From positions 806,001-870,000 of the forward strand of contig NZ_CP101989.1 of the NCBI RefSeq assembly GCF_024508275.1: a DNA stretch of 64,000 bases, read 5' to 3'. How positions within the stretch are numbered: the stretch's first letter is position 1; the number at the start of each line of letters is the position of its first letter. Below are positions 1 to 7,961 of this stretch, in pieces. This DNA is from Cellulomonas wangsupingiae (GTDB lineage: Bacteria; Actinomycetota; Actinomycetes; Actinomycetales; Cellulomonadaceae). The position numbers were made by a program, and so were the translations under genes. Under the pieces are notes generated by a model. The model worked only from the letters and a program-made list of their open reading frames with translations. It was not told where the DNA came from and did not search any database.

Positions 1-5
1 ACGAG

Positions 6-36
6 GTGGCCCCACACCGTTCCGTGGCGGGGCCAC
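6..36. terminator. possible terminator hairpin at window edge
   Basis: An 8-bp perfect stem (gtggcccc at 6-13 with ggggccac at 29-36) closes a 15-nt loop that can form a further 3 bp (cac/gtg). It has no U-tract, as is usual in such GC-rich genomes. It may end a gene lying to the left of the window. Low confidence. Confidence 0.3.
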
Positions 37-239
37 AGCGGGGGGTCGACGAGCAGGGTCACGGCCCGAGGCTACGTCGTGCACCCGCCACGCTCGACCC
101 GACCACAGCCCTGCCCTTGGCGAGGTCGGTCCACGGATGCGGGCAGGCGACCGGGCCCGGCGACGCCGTGGGCCTAGCGTCGGCAGCGTCGTCGTCAGCG
201 AGGCCGCACCGGGTGGCCACGACGGCACGGGAGGCGTCC

Positions 240-530
240 ATGAGCAGGTACGAGGTCGACAGCGCGCAGCTCGACGGGTCGGCGGCCGCGGTGGTGGCCA
301 GGTCGGCGAGCATCCAGGCGGAGGTCGCGGCGATGCAGCGGCAGCTCGTGGAGCTGCAGGCCACGTGGCGCGGTGGCGCCGCGGGGGCGTTCGGGTCCGT
401 CGTCGCGGAGTGGACGGTCACCCAGGCGCGCGTTGAGCAGTCGCTGGCGCAGATCGCCACGGCGATGCAGGCGGCCGCGCGGACGTACGCCGAGGCGGAG
501 GCGCACGCGTCGCGGCTGTTCGCGCACTGA
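240..530 (+). CDS. WXG100 family (ESAT-6-like) protein
   Basis: A 96-residue all-helical protein. It has the family's W-x-G turn (WRG, residues 43-45) between two predicted helices and a C-terminal Y-x-x-x-E signal (Y83, E87) of the kind used by type VII (ESX) secretion. The length is typical of the family. The ATG is chosen because GGGAGG ends 5 nt upstream and the protein begins where family members do; an open frame runs further upstream but has no family character. No EssC/EccC ATPase, mycosin or LXG toxin gene lies in the window, so partner and secretion machine are not visible. It converges on the HD-type gene. Confidence 0.85.
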   Translation: MSRYEVDSAQLDGSAAAVVARSASIQAEVAAMQRQLVELQATWRGGAAGAFGSVVAEWTVTQARVEQSLAQIATAMQAAARTYAEAEAHASRLFAH

Positions 531-589
531 CGCCGGGCCCGGGCCCGCGGCCGCGGCCGGGGCCGGCGGCGGGCCACCGGGGCCGTGCG

Positions 590-1333
590 TCAGGCGTCGG
601 CGTCCGCGGAGCCGGAGGCCGACGGCTCGGCCGCCGCGGCCGCCTCGAGCTTCGCGAGCTCCTTCTCCAGGCGCTGCAGCTCCGCCGAGACGTTCTGGCG
701 GGCGGGCTCCTCCCACGCCTGGGCGAGCGGGCTCACGAAGAGCGACGGGCGCGCGAGGAGCTTGTGCAGGATGCGGACCCGTGCCCGCACGTAGTCCTCG
801 ACCGGCAGGTGCGAGTACTCGGCGCGCACGTCGTTCAGGTACGCCTTGTACCGCTGCGGCTCGGTGGCGAGCATCGCCAGGTCCGCGTCGCACAGGACGG
901 CGCAGTCGATGTCGGTCGGGTCCGGGGAGTGCCGCACCAGCGCCGAGACCAGGTCCGCCACGCGCTGCGCGTGCCGCTCGGGGACGCCGAGCGCCATGAG
1001 CTGCTCGCGTGCCAGCACGGCACTGGCCGCCTCGTCCTCGCCGCCGCGGTTGGCGTACGCCTTGCGGTCCGCGGAGTCGAACACCGCGCCGTGGAACCAG
1101 GCGGCGAGCCGGACGAGCTCGGGGTGGTGCGCCTCCTCGTCGAGCTCGTCGACGCGCGCGAGCACGTCGACGAGGTGCCGGAGGTTGTGGAAGTGCCGGT
1201 CGGGGCGCGTCCACCGCTCCAGGAGGTCGTCGGCGGTGCGCCGGATGTCCTCGGCGGGTGCGGTGCCCCCGGCCTCGAGGACGTTGCGGGTGAACGCCGG
1301 GACGAGCCAGGCGGGTGCGTCATGGACGCCCAT
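590..1333 (-). CDS. HD-superfamily predicted metal-dependent phosphohydrolase
   Basis: A 247-residue cytosolic protein resembling the predicted HD-type phosphohydrolases of the COG4339 kind. Visible are the N-terminal histidines in RHFHNLRH (H47, H49, H53) and the C-terminal CDADLAML segment (D149, D151). The canonical His-Asp pair expected near residue 81 reads His-Gly (WFHGAVFD), so one usual metal ligand appears to be missing and activity is uncertain. The last 35 residues are Ala/Glu-rich and probably disordered or coiled. Start: ATG at 1333. It lies 128 bp downstream of the histidine kinase stop, on the same strand, so it may be co-transcribed with the two-component genes. Confidence 0.75.
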   Translation of the reverse strand: MGVHDAPAWLVPAFTRNVLEAGGTAPAEDIRRTADDLLERWTRPDRHFHNLRHLVDVLARVDELDEEAHHPELVRLAAWFHGAVFDSADRKAYANRGGEDEAASAVLAREQLMALGVPERHAQRVADLVSALVRHSPDPTDIDCAVLCDADLAMLATEPQRYKAYLNDVRAEYSHLPVEDYVRARVRILHKLLARPSLFVSPLAQAWEEPARQNVSAELQRLEKELAKLEAAAAAEPSASGSADADA

Positions 1334-1461
1334 GGATCAGCCTCACGACATTGACGACGGACGCGCCATCGTAGCCACGTCGGGCACCGGGGGCGCACCC
1401 GGTGTCCACCGCAGGACGCCGCCCACCCGGACCGTGGGTCCCGGACCCCGCGGGTGGCTGC

Positions 1462-3078
1462 TCACGCGGGGTGGGTGCCCGTGCCGTCCCGGGTCCCGGG
1501 CGCGGTGCCGGCGTCCGTGCTCCCGCCCACGGGGGGCCCGTCCACGGGGAGCTCCACGCGCACCGTCGCGCCGCCGCCGGGCGTCTCGTGCACCCCCACG
1601 TGGCCGCCGTGCGACTCCACGATCGCGGCGACGATCGCCATGCCCAGGCCGGATCCGCCCGAGTCCCGCGTGCGCGACGCGTCGACGCGGTAGAACCGCT
1701 CGAAGACGCGACCGGCGTGCTCGGGAGGGATGCCGGGGCCGTGGTCGCGGACCTCGAGCACCGCGGTGCGGTCGTCGGCACCCGCACCGACCGCGATCTC
1801 GACGGGCGTGGCCGGCGGCGTGTGCCGTGCGGCGTTGCCGACGAGGTTGGCCAGCACCTGCCGCAGCCTCTCCTCGTCCCCGAGCACGACGCGCGGGCCC
1901 GTCACCCCGTCCAGCGACTCCAGGCGCACCCGCCGCTGCGGGTCGAGGGCCCGCAGGTCGCTCACGGCGTCGGCCGCCAGCACCGTGAGGTCGACGGGGC
2001 GCACCTTGCCGCGGCGCCCCTCGTCGAGGCGGGCGAGCGCCAGCAGGTCCTCGACCAGCGAGCCCATGCGCGTCGCGGACTCCTCGATGCGGTGCATCGT
2101 GTCCGTGACCTGCTCCTGCGTCGTCAGCGCCCCCATCCCGTACAGCTCGGCGTACCCGCGGACCGCGGCGAGCGGCGTGCGGAGCTCGTGCGACGCGTCG
2201 GCCACGAAACGGCGCATGCGCGCCTCGGAGGCCGTGCGCGCGTCGAACGCCTCCTCGATCTGCGTGAGCATCCCGTTGAGCGCGACACCGAGGCGGCCGA
2301 CCTCGGTGGACTCCGGGGCGACGGGCACGCGCTGCGACAGGTCGCCGGCGGCGATCTTGGCCGCCGTCCGCTCGATCTCGCCCAGGGGCCGCAGCGAGCG
2401 GCGCACCGCCCAGCCGCCGACGAGCACGCCGGCGGCGACGATGAGCACGCCGGACGCCGCGAGCGTCCACGCCATGGCGACGACCGTGGCGTGGATGTCC
2501 TTCAGCGGCAGGCCGACGACGACCGACCCGGTGGTGCCGTCGGGGGCCTGGAACGGGTAGGCGACGACGCGCCACGTCGAGCCGGCCTTCGTCGACGGCA
2601 CGGTGAACGGCGTGCCCCGGACGGCGGACGCCTCGGCGGCCGTGAGGTCGGCGACGCGCGGCATGCCGTACGCCTCCTGTGCCGCGTGGGTGACCAGGGG
2701 CGCCTCGTCGCCGGGCGTCTGCACGCGCACGTAGTAGTCCGTGGGGACGAGCCGGCCGCCGCCCATGCTGAGGAACACGAGGGCGTCCTCGGCGACGGCC
2801 TGCCCCTCGGTGGCCAGCTTCTCGTCCACCGGGGTCAGCAGGCTGCGCTCGAGCAGCGTCGTGGCGGTGACGGCCGCGACCACGAGGCCGGTGCCGAGCA
2901 GCACGGCCGTGATCGTGACGAGCCGCCGGTGCAGCGACGTCGCGCGCCACGTCGCGCGCACCCTCGCGAGCGCCCCCTCGTGCCGGGGCGCGCGGGCGTC
3001 GGCGGGCGGGCCGGGCGCGGGCGCGTCGGACGGGTCGTCCCGGGCGGGCTCGCCGTCCGGCGCCGTGCGACCGCTCAC
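1462..3078 (-). CDS. sensor histidine kinase, PhoR/TrcS-like
   Basis: A 538-residue membrane kinase partnering the upstream regulator. Order of parts: cytosolic lead, TM1 (about 53-72), an extracytoplasmic sensor of about 125 residues, TM2 (about 200-222), HAMP linker (about 226-275), dimerisation box with phosphoacceptor H297 (DASHELRTPL), and an ATPase domain with N box (NLVGNAARH, N415), G1 (DHGPGI), F (FERFYR) and G2 (GGSGLGM). The GTG start at 3078 overlaps the regulator's stop by 4 bp (GTGA), so translation is coupled. The longer open frame upstream overlaps the regulator gene and is not used. The signal sensed cannot be told from sequence. Confidence 0.93.
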   Translation of the reverse strand: MSGRTAPDGEPARDDPSDAPAPGPPADARAPRHEGALARVRATWRATSLHRRLVTITAVLLGTGLVVAAVTATTLLERSLLTPVDEKLATEGQAVAEDALVFLSMGGGRLVPTDYYVRVQTPGDEAPLVTHAAQEAYGMPRVADLTAAEASAVRGTPFTVPSTKAGSTWRVVAYPFQAPDGTTGSVVVGLPLKDIHATVVAMAWTLAASGVLIVAAGVLVGGWAVRRSLRPLGEIERTAAKIAAGDLSQRVPVAPESTEVGRLGVALNGMLTQIEEAFDARTASEARMRRFVADASHELRTPLAAVRGYAELYGMGALTTQEQVTDTMHRIEESATRMGSLVEDLLALARLDEGRRGKVRPVDLTVLAADAVSDLRALDPQRRVRLESLDGVTGPRVVLGDEERLRQVLANLVGNAARHTPPATPVEIAVGAGADDRTAVLEVRDHGPGIPPEHAGRVFERFYRVDASRTRDSGGSGLGMAIVAAIVESHGGHVGVHETPGGGATVRVELPVDGPPVGGSTDAGTAPGTRDGTGTHPA

Positions 3079-3803
3079 GTCGACTCGCGCAGCAGGTAGC
3101 CGACCCCGCGGCGGGTGTGGATCAAGGGCGGCAGGCGGTTGCCGTCCGCGTCGGTGAGGTGGTCGATCTTGCGGCGCAGGTAGGAGATGTACGACTCCAC
3201 GATGTTCGCGTCGCCGCCCCAGTCGTACTGCCACACGTGGTCGAGGATCTGCGTCTTGGACAGCACCCGCTGCGGGTTGAGCATGAGGTACCGCAGCAGC
3301 TTGAACTCGGTGGGGGACAGCTCCACCTCGTGGCCCGCGCGGCGCACCTCGTGCGTGTCGTCGTCGAGCTCGAGGTCCGCGTAGCGCAGGACGTGGGCGT
3401 CCAGGCCGTCGTCGGGGCTGGTCCGGCGCAGGATCGCGCGGATGCGGGCGACGACCTCCTCGAGGCTGAACGGCTTGGTGACGTAGTCGTCGCCGCCGAC
3501 CGTCAGGCCCTGCACCTTGTCCGCCGTGTCGTCACGGGCGGTGAGGAACAGCACCGGCACGTGGTGGCCCTTCTCGCGCAGGCGGCGGGTGACGGTGAAG
3601 CCGTCCATGTCCGGCAGCATGACGTCGAGCACCACGAGGTCCGGGTCCGTGTCGCGGGCCAGTCGGAGGGCCGAGCCGCCGTCCGCGGCCGCGTGCACCT
3701 CGAAGCCGGCGAAGCGCAGGGACGTCGCGAGGAGCTCGCGGATGTTCGGCTCGTCGTCCACGACGAGCAGCCGGGCCTCGGGCGTGCTGGACGCGCTGGT
3801 CAT
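3075..3803 (-). CDS. OmpR-family response regulator, PhoP-like
   Basis: A 242-residue DNA-binding regulator. The receiver domain has the acidic pair D16-D17, phosphoacceptor D60 (VVLDVMLPD), the conserved T in LFLTARD and K in YVTKPFS. A linker is followed by an OmpR-type winged helix (SPTEFKLLRYL through YLRRKID and RRGVGYLL). The sequence reads much like mycobacterial PhoP (GGDDYVTKPFSLEEVVAR, LSPTEF, VESYISYLRRKID). Start: ATG at 3803, where the receiver begins. It is the first gene of the kinase operon and is divergent from the amidotransferase gene, with 156 bp between them. The regulon is unknown; PhoP-like is a similarity statement, not proof of phosphate control. Confidence 0.93.
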   Translation of the reverse strand: MTSASSTPEARLLVVDDEPNIRELLATSLRFAGFEVHAAADGGSALRLARDTDPDLVVLDVMLPDMDGFTVTRRLREKGHHVPVLFLTARDDTADKVQGLTVGGDDYVTKPFSLEEVVARIRAILRRTSPDDGLDAHVLRYADLELDDDTHEVRRAGHEVELSPTEFKLLRYLMLNPQRVLSKTQILDHVWQYDWGGDANIVESYISYLRRKIDHLTDADGNRLPPLIHTRRGVGYLLREST

Positions 3804-3947
3804 GCTCCCAGTCTCGCGCCGATTCCTGGGAGTCGCCTGGGCGTGCGCCGACCGTGCACGGCGCGCCGGAACGGTCGATCGGGGGCGAACCCGCCGATTC
3901 GTGATGGACATGTGACCTGGACTTTCGGCGGGCGGGCCGTCGGCCGC

Positions 3948-3953
3948 TACCGT
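3948..3953 (+). promoter_or_regulatory. -10 element, leaderless start
   Basis: TACCGT is followed by 6 nt and then the GTG start codon at 3960, which would put the transcription start on or next to the first codon. No ribosome binding site is present. This supports the chosen start. Confidence 0.5.
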
Positions 3954-3959
3954 GGAAAT

Positions 3960-4742
3960 GTGACCGTTCACTTCAGCGACCTCGCGCTCGCCGCCGCCGA
4001 CGCGGGGCCCGTCCCCCGCGTGACCGTCGTGCAGAGCGCTCCCGACGTGGACCTCGACCGCTTCGCCGAGTGGCTCACCGGGGTCGACGTCCGCCTCGTG
4101 CGCGCCGACCTCGGTGACCCGCTGCCCGGCCCGACGGAGGTCGGCGAGGGCCTGCTCGTGCTCGGCGGCCAGATGTCCGCGCGCGACGACGAGGCCGCGC
4201 CGTGGCTGCGGCCCCTGCGGGACCTGCTCGCCGTGGTGAGCGCGACCGACGTGCCGGCCCTCGGCATCTGCCTGGGCGCACAGCTGCTCGCCGTGGCTCG
4301 CGGCGGACGCGTCGAGGTGGCCGCGCCCCCGGGGCGGGAGGCCGGCGTCGTCGACGTCCGCTGGCGGCCGGAGGCCTCGAGCGACGCGCTCGTCGGGCCG
4401 CTCGTGGAGCTCGCGGGCGCGGCCCGGACGAGCCCGCTGCCGAGCATGCACGCCGACGCGGTCGTCGACCTGCCGCGCGGTGCCGTGTGGCTCGCGTCGT
4501 CCTCGACGTACCCGTTCCAGGCGTTCCGGATCGGCAGCGCGTGGGGCGTGCAGTTCCACCCGGAGGCCGGCGCCGCGACGATGCGTGCCTGGGCCGACGC
4601 GAACGACGACGTCGACACCGGGGCGGTCGTCGAGGGCATGGACGCGCGCGGTGACGAGATCGAGGCCGCCGGGCGCGCCCTCGCCCGGGCGTTCGTCGCT
4701 CTCGTGCGCGAGCGCGCGGCGGTCCGCCGCGTCCCCGCCTGA
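3960..4742 (+). CDS. class I glutamine amidotransferase
   Basis: A 260-residue cytosolic enzyme of the GMP-synthase-like (GATase1) type, which hydrolyses glutamine or gamma-glutamyl bonds. The catalytic triad is visible: nucleophile C104 in GICLGAQ, H200 and E202 in QFHPEA. The protein is free-standing with no synthetase domain fused or adjacent, as in actinobacterial GATases of unknown substrate. Start: GTG at 3960, supported by the leaderless-type -10 just upstream and by the protein beginning a short distance before the Rossmann-like core. It ends at a strong hairpin shared with the convergent PspA gene. Confidence 0.88.
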   Translation: MTVHFSDLALAAADAGPVPRVTVVQSAPDVDLDRFAEWLTGVDVRLVRADLGDPLPGPTEVGEGLLVLGGQMSARDDEAAPWLRPLRDLLAVVSATDVPALGICLGAQLLAVARGGRVEVAAPPGREAGVVDVRWRPEASSDALVGPLVELAGAARTSPLPSMHADAVVDLPRGAVWLASSSTYPFQAFRIGSAWGVQFHPEAGAATMRAWADANDDVDTGAVVEGMDARGDEIEAAGRALARAFVALVRERAAVRRVPA

Positions 4743-4760
4743 CCCGCCCGCACCGACGAC

Positions 4761-4793
4761 GACGGCCCCGACCCTGCACGGGTCGGGGCCGTC
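4761..4793. terminator. bidirectional terminator hairpin
   Basis: A perfect 14-bp stem (4761-4774 with 4780-4793) with a 5-nt loop sits between the convergent amidotransferase and PspA genes. It can stop transcription from both sides. Confidence 0.8.
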
Positions 4794-4799
4794 GCTGCG

Positions 4800-5579
4800 T
4801 CAGGAGTCCTGCGTGCCGGTGCCGACCGGCGGGGTGACCGTGGTCGCCTCGATCTGCCGCGGCGCGCTGCCCTGCTTGAGCGCGGCCAGGCGCGCCTCGA
4901 TCTCGATCTCGGCACCCGCCGACTCGAGCTCGGCGAACTGCGAGTCGAGCGAGGACGCGGCCAGCTCGGCCTGCCCCATCGCGTAGGCCTCCTCGCGGCG
5001 GACCTTCTCCTCGAAGCGCGCGATCTCGCTGGTCGGGTCCAGGACGTTGATCGAGCCGATCGCCTCCTGCACCTGGCGCTGCGCCTGCGCGGACTTCTGC
5101 CGCGCGACGAGCGAGTCCCGGCGCTGCTTGAGCTGACCGAGCTTGTCCTTCATCTGCGCGAGGCCCGACTTGAGGCGCTCGACCGTCTCGCGCTGCGAGG
5201 CGATGACCGGCTCGGCGTCCCGCGCCTCCTGCTCGGCCGTGAGCTGCTTGCCGAGCGCCACCTTGGCGAGGTTGTCGAACTTGTCGGCGTTCGCCGTGTC
5301 GCCCGCGGCGCGGAACTGGTCGGCGCGCGACGACGCGGCCAGCGCCTTCTGTCCCCAGTCGCGCGACGCGGCGACGTCCTCGTTGTAGTCCTGCTCGGCC
5401 AGGCGCAGGTTGCCGATGGACTGGGCGATGGCCTTCTCGGCGTCGGCGATGGAGCTCGTGAAGTCCCGCACGAGCTGGTCGAGCATCTTCTGCGGGTCCT
5501 CGGCCTGGTCGATGAGGGCGTTGATGTTCGCGCGCGTCAGCTGCGCGATCCGCCCGAAGATGGACTGCTTCTCGGTCAT
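4800..5579 (-). CDS. PspA/IM30 family protein
   Basis: A 259-residue, almost wholly coiled-coil protein of the phage-shock A / Vipp1 (ESCRT-III-like) family, which binds stressed membranes from the cytosolic side. It begins with the amphipathic membrane-binding helix (KQSIFGRIAQLTRANINALI) and the family signature QAEDPQKMLDQLVRD, followed by long Arg/Glu/Gln-rich helices. The C-terminal tail is short and lacks a second domain. A GGGAGG site lies 10 nt before the ATG. It follows the TPM-domain gene on the same strand by 119 bp; this pairing suggests a membrane-stress unit. Confidence 0.93.
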   Translation of the reverse strand: MTEKQSIFGRIAQLTRANINALIDQAEDPQKMLDQLVRDFTSSIADAEKAIAQSIGNLRLAEQDYNEDVAASRDWGQKALAASSRADQFRAAGDTANADKFDNLAKVALGKQLTAEQEARDAEPVIASQRETVERLKSGLAQMKDKLGQLKQRRDSLVARQKSAQAQRQVQEAIGSINVLDPTSEIARFEEKVRREEAYAMGQAELAASSLDSQFAELESAGAEIEIEARLAALKQGSAPRQIEATTVTPPVGTGTQDS

Positions 5580-5698
5580 CGTGTCGTGCCCTCCCTTGGT
5601 GCCGACCCGGACGGTCCGCCCGGTGTCACGTGCCGCGGTCGCCGACGTCGGCCACCGCCTGAGTCTGTCGCGCCAGGTGGTGCCGCGCGGCCGGCGGC

Positions 5699-7732
5699 TC
5701 AGAACCCGCCGCCGCGTCCGCCGCCGCCGAAGCCGCCGCCGCCGAATCCGCCACCGCGACCGCCGCCGCCGAAGCCGCCGCCGCCCCAGCTGCCACCGCC
5801 GCCGCCCCAGCCGCCGCCGCCGCGTCCGCCGCCGCGCAGGATCGAGTCGATGAGGATGCCGCCGAGGATCATGCCGCCGACGTCCATCCCGCCGCCGGGC
5901 CCCTCGCCGCGACCGTCGTCGTGCCGCTGGGCGTTCTCGACGTCGATCTGCGCGAGCCGCTGCGCCTCGGAGGCGAGCCTCTCACCCTGCTGCGCCGTGG
6001 CCAGGGCCGCCTCCGGGTCGGACGCGCGCTGGTCGAGCGCGCGCAGCCGCAGGCGGTCGGCCTCCGCCAGGCGGGTGCGGGCCTGGGGCCCGACGGCCCC
6101 GCGGCGCGTGCTGACGTAGTCGGTGGTCGCGCGCACCGCGGAGTCGAGCCGACCGAGCGTGTCGTCCAGCAGCGCCCGCGCCCGCCGGCCGCGCTCCTCG
6201 GCGTCGCGCCGCGGTGCCAGCGCCGCGTCGAGCGCCGCCTCGGCAGCCGTGAGGCGACGCAGCGCCGCGAGCGGGTCGCCCGTGCCGGCGCGCGCGTCGG
6301 TGGCCTGCTCGACGGCCTCGCGCGCCTCGCGGACGTGGGCTGCGACCTGCGGGTCGCCGGGGGCGAGCCGCTCGGCGTCGGCGAGGTCGGACGTGATGGA
6401 CCGGGTGCCGGCGTCGAGGCGTGCACCGGCGGCGGCGAGCTCGCCGTCGGCCGTGTCGACCGCGTCGAGCAGCGTCGCGGCCTGCGCCAGGGCCTCCTCG
6501 GCGGCACGGGCGAACCCGACGGCGCCGCCCTTGTCCCCTGTGGCGGAGCGCTCACGGGCCTGCGTCAGCACGGGGCCCACGTCGTCGAGCAGACGCGCGG
6601 CCTGCTCGGGGTTGCCGGCGACGGACCCGAGCGCGTCGGGGGAGTACCGCGCGCCGAGGGCGGTCACGGCGGCGCGGGCCGGCTCGACCCGGGCGCGCAG
6701 CCGGTCCGCCTCGCGCTGGTGCGCCTCGATCGCGTCGTCGACGCGGGCCTCGATGGCCCGCAGGCGGTCGAACGCCTCCTTCTGCTCCTCGAGCCGGTCC
6801 TCGACCTGGCCGCACAGCCGCAGGATCTGCGCGGACGTGGCGCGGACCTGCGCCTCGGTGTCCGGGACGTCGTCGTCGAGCGTCTGGCGCAGCCGGAACG
6901 CCTCGGTGAGCGTGTGCTTGCCCTGGGTGAGGACGGTCTCGAACTCGCGGGTGGAGTCGCCGCCGAACTGCGCCTGCGCGAAGCCCAGCTCCTCCTCGGA
7001 GGACCGCAGCGCGTCGTCCAGGGCGACGAGCGCGGACGCCGACCGGCGGTCCAGCTCGGCCGTCGGCAGGGCCGCGTACTCGTCGGCGGCGGTCGCCACG
7101 CGCGTCGCCCCGGCGGTGTCGCGCAGGACGCCGGCGGGCTGCGGGCTGCGGCGCCGCAGGAACGTGAACAGCAGGACCGCGCCGATCACGACGAACCCCA
7201 GGAGCAGCAGGGCCGTCAGGGCGCCGCCCGACGAGGACCCCTCGGAGCGGCCGGTGGACCCGCCCGCCGCGGACACGATGCCGTCGGCCGCCGTGATCGC
7301 GGCCCCGTCCCAGTCGTCGGCGCCCAGCTCGTCGCGCACGTCCGACGCGACGTCGTCGAGCTGTGCGGACGTGATCGTGCCCAGCGAGGTCGGTGCGAGG
7401 GTGAAGTCCCGGTCCTCGACGGCGACGGCGAGCACCGCGTCGCTGCTGCCGAGCCCGGAGATCTCGGCCGCGTCGGCGACCCACGCGTTGGCGGACAGCC
7501 CGTCGAAGGAGTCGACGTACACGACCGTCAACCGGTACGGCGTCTGCTCGCCCACCTGGTCGACGGCGTCGCGCACCGCGGCGACGTCGTCCAGCACGCC
7601 GGCCCGGTCGATCACCCGGCTGGACAGGTCGAAGGGCGCCTCGGCGGCTGCGGAGCCCGCACCCGCGACGACGAGCGTCGCGCCCACCGCGAGGGCGGCC
7701 AGCGGGGTCAGGGCACGACGAGCTGCTCGCAC
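5699..7732 (-). CDS. TPM domain-containing membrane protein
   Basis: A 677-residue exported, membrane-anchored protein. After a signal peptide (about 1-30, ending near SAAAEA) comes a TPM domain (about 31-165, beginning with PFDLSSRVIDRAGVLDD), then a single TM segment near 185-205 (ALLLLGFVVIGAVLLFTFL), then about 400 residues of helical, Ala/Arg/Glu-rich sequence that should lie in the cytosol, and a C-terminal tail made almost wholly of Gly with Phe and Trp. Start: GTG at 7732, with GAAAGG 8 nt upstream and the signal peptide following directly; an open frame runs another 30 codons upstream without a site. The PspA gene follows. The exact function is unknown. Confidence 0.88.
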   Translation of the reverse strand: MRAARRALTPLAALAVGATLVVAGAGSAAAEAPFDLSSRVIDRAGVLDDVAAVRDAVDQVGEQTPYRLTVVYVDSFDGLSANAWVADAAEISGLGSSDAVLAVAVEDRDFTLAPTSLGTITSAQLDDVASDVRDELGADDWDGAAITAADGIVSAAGGSTGRSEGSSSGGALTALLLLGFVVIGAVLLFTFLRRRSPQPAGVLRDTAGATRVATAADEYAALPTAELDRRSASALVALDDALRSSEEELGFAQAQFGGDSTREFETVLTQGKHTLTEAFRLRQTLDDDVPDTEAQVRATSAQILRLCGQVEDRLEEQKEAFDRLRAIEARVDDAIEAHQREADRLRARVEPARAAVTALGARYSPDALGSVAGNPEQAARLLDDVGPVLTQARERSATGDKGGAVGFARAAEEALAQAATLLDAVDTADGELAAAGARLDAGTRSITSDLADAERLAPGDPQVAAHVREAREAVEQATDARAGTGDPLAALRRLTAAEAALDAALAPRRDAEERGRRARALLDDTLGRLDSAVRATTDYVSTRRGAVGPQARTRLAEADRLRLRALDQRASDPEAALATAQQGERLASEAQRLAQIDVENAQRHDDGRGEGPGGGMDVGGMILGGILIDSILRGGGRGGGGWGGGGGSWGGGGFGGGGRGGGFGGGGFGGGGRGGGF
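5705..5845. repeat. glycine-codon repeat tract
   Basis: About 140 bp of short, imperfect GCC-rich repeats encode the Gly-rich C-terminal tail of the TPM protein, with units resembling GGGGFGGGGRGGGF. Such tracts are prone to slippage and length change. Confidence 0.7.
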
Positions 7733-7961
7733 GTGTCGATCCTTTCTCAGGGTGTCACCGGTGGCAACGCAGGCGTGGCCCCGGGGGTTCCGTGACCGAC
7801 GCGGAGGGCGGGCGGTGCGCACCCGCTCACGGCATGGCGGCCGGGGGCACCGGCTCGTCGGGGGACCCGCGGTCCCGCCGCAGCGCCCGCTGGTCGACGT
7901 CGCCCCGTCGCACCAGGGTGAGCGGGCGGGCCGTGAGGACGCGGGCCGCCGGGGGGAACCG

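Noticed and set aside
5705..5845. CRISPR-like short repeat array
   Set aside because: Repeats are imperfect Gly codons within a coding frame, without spacers.
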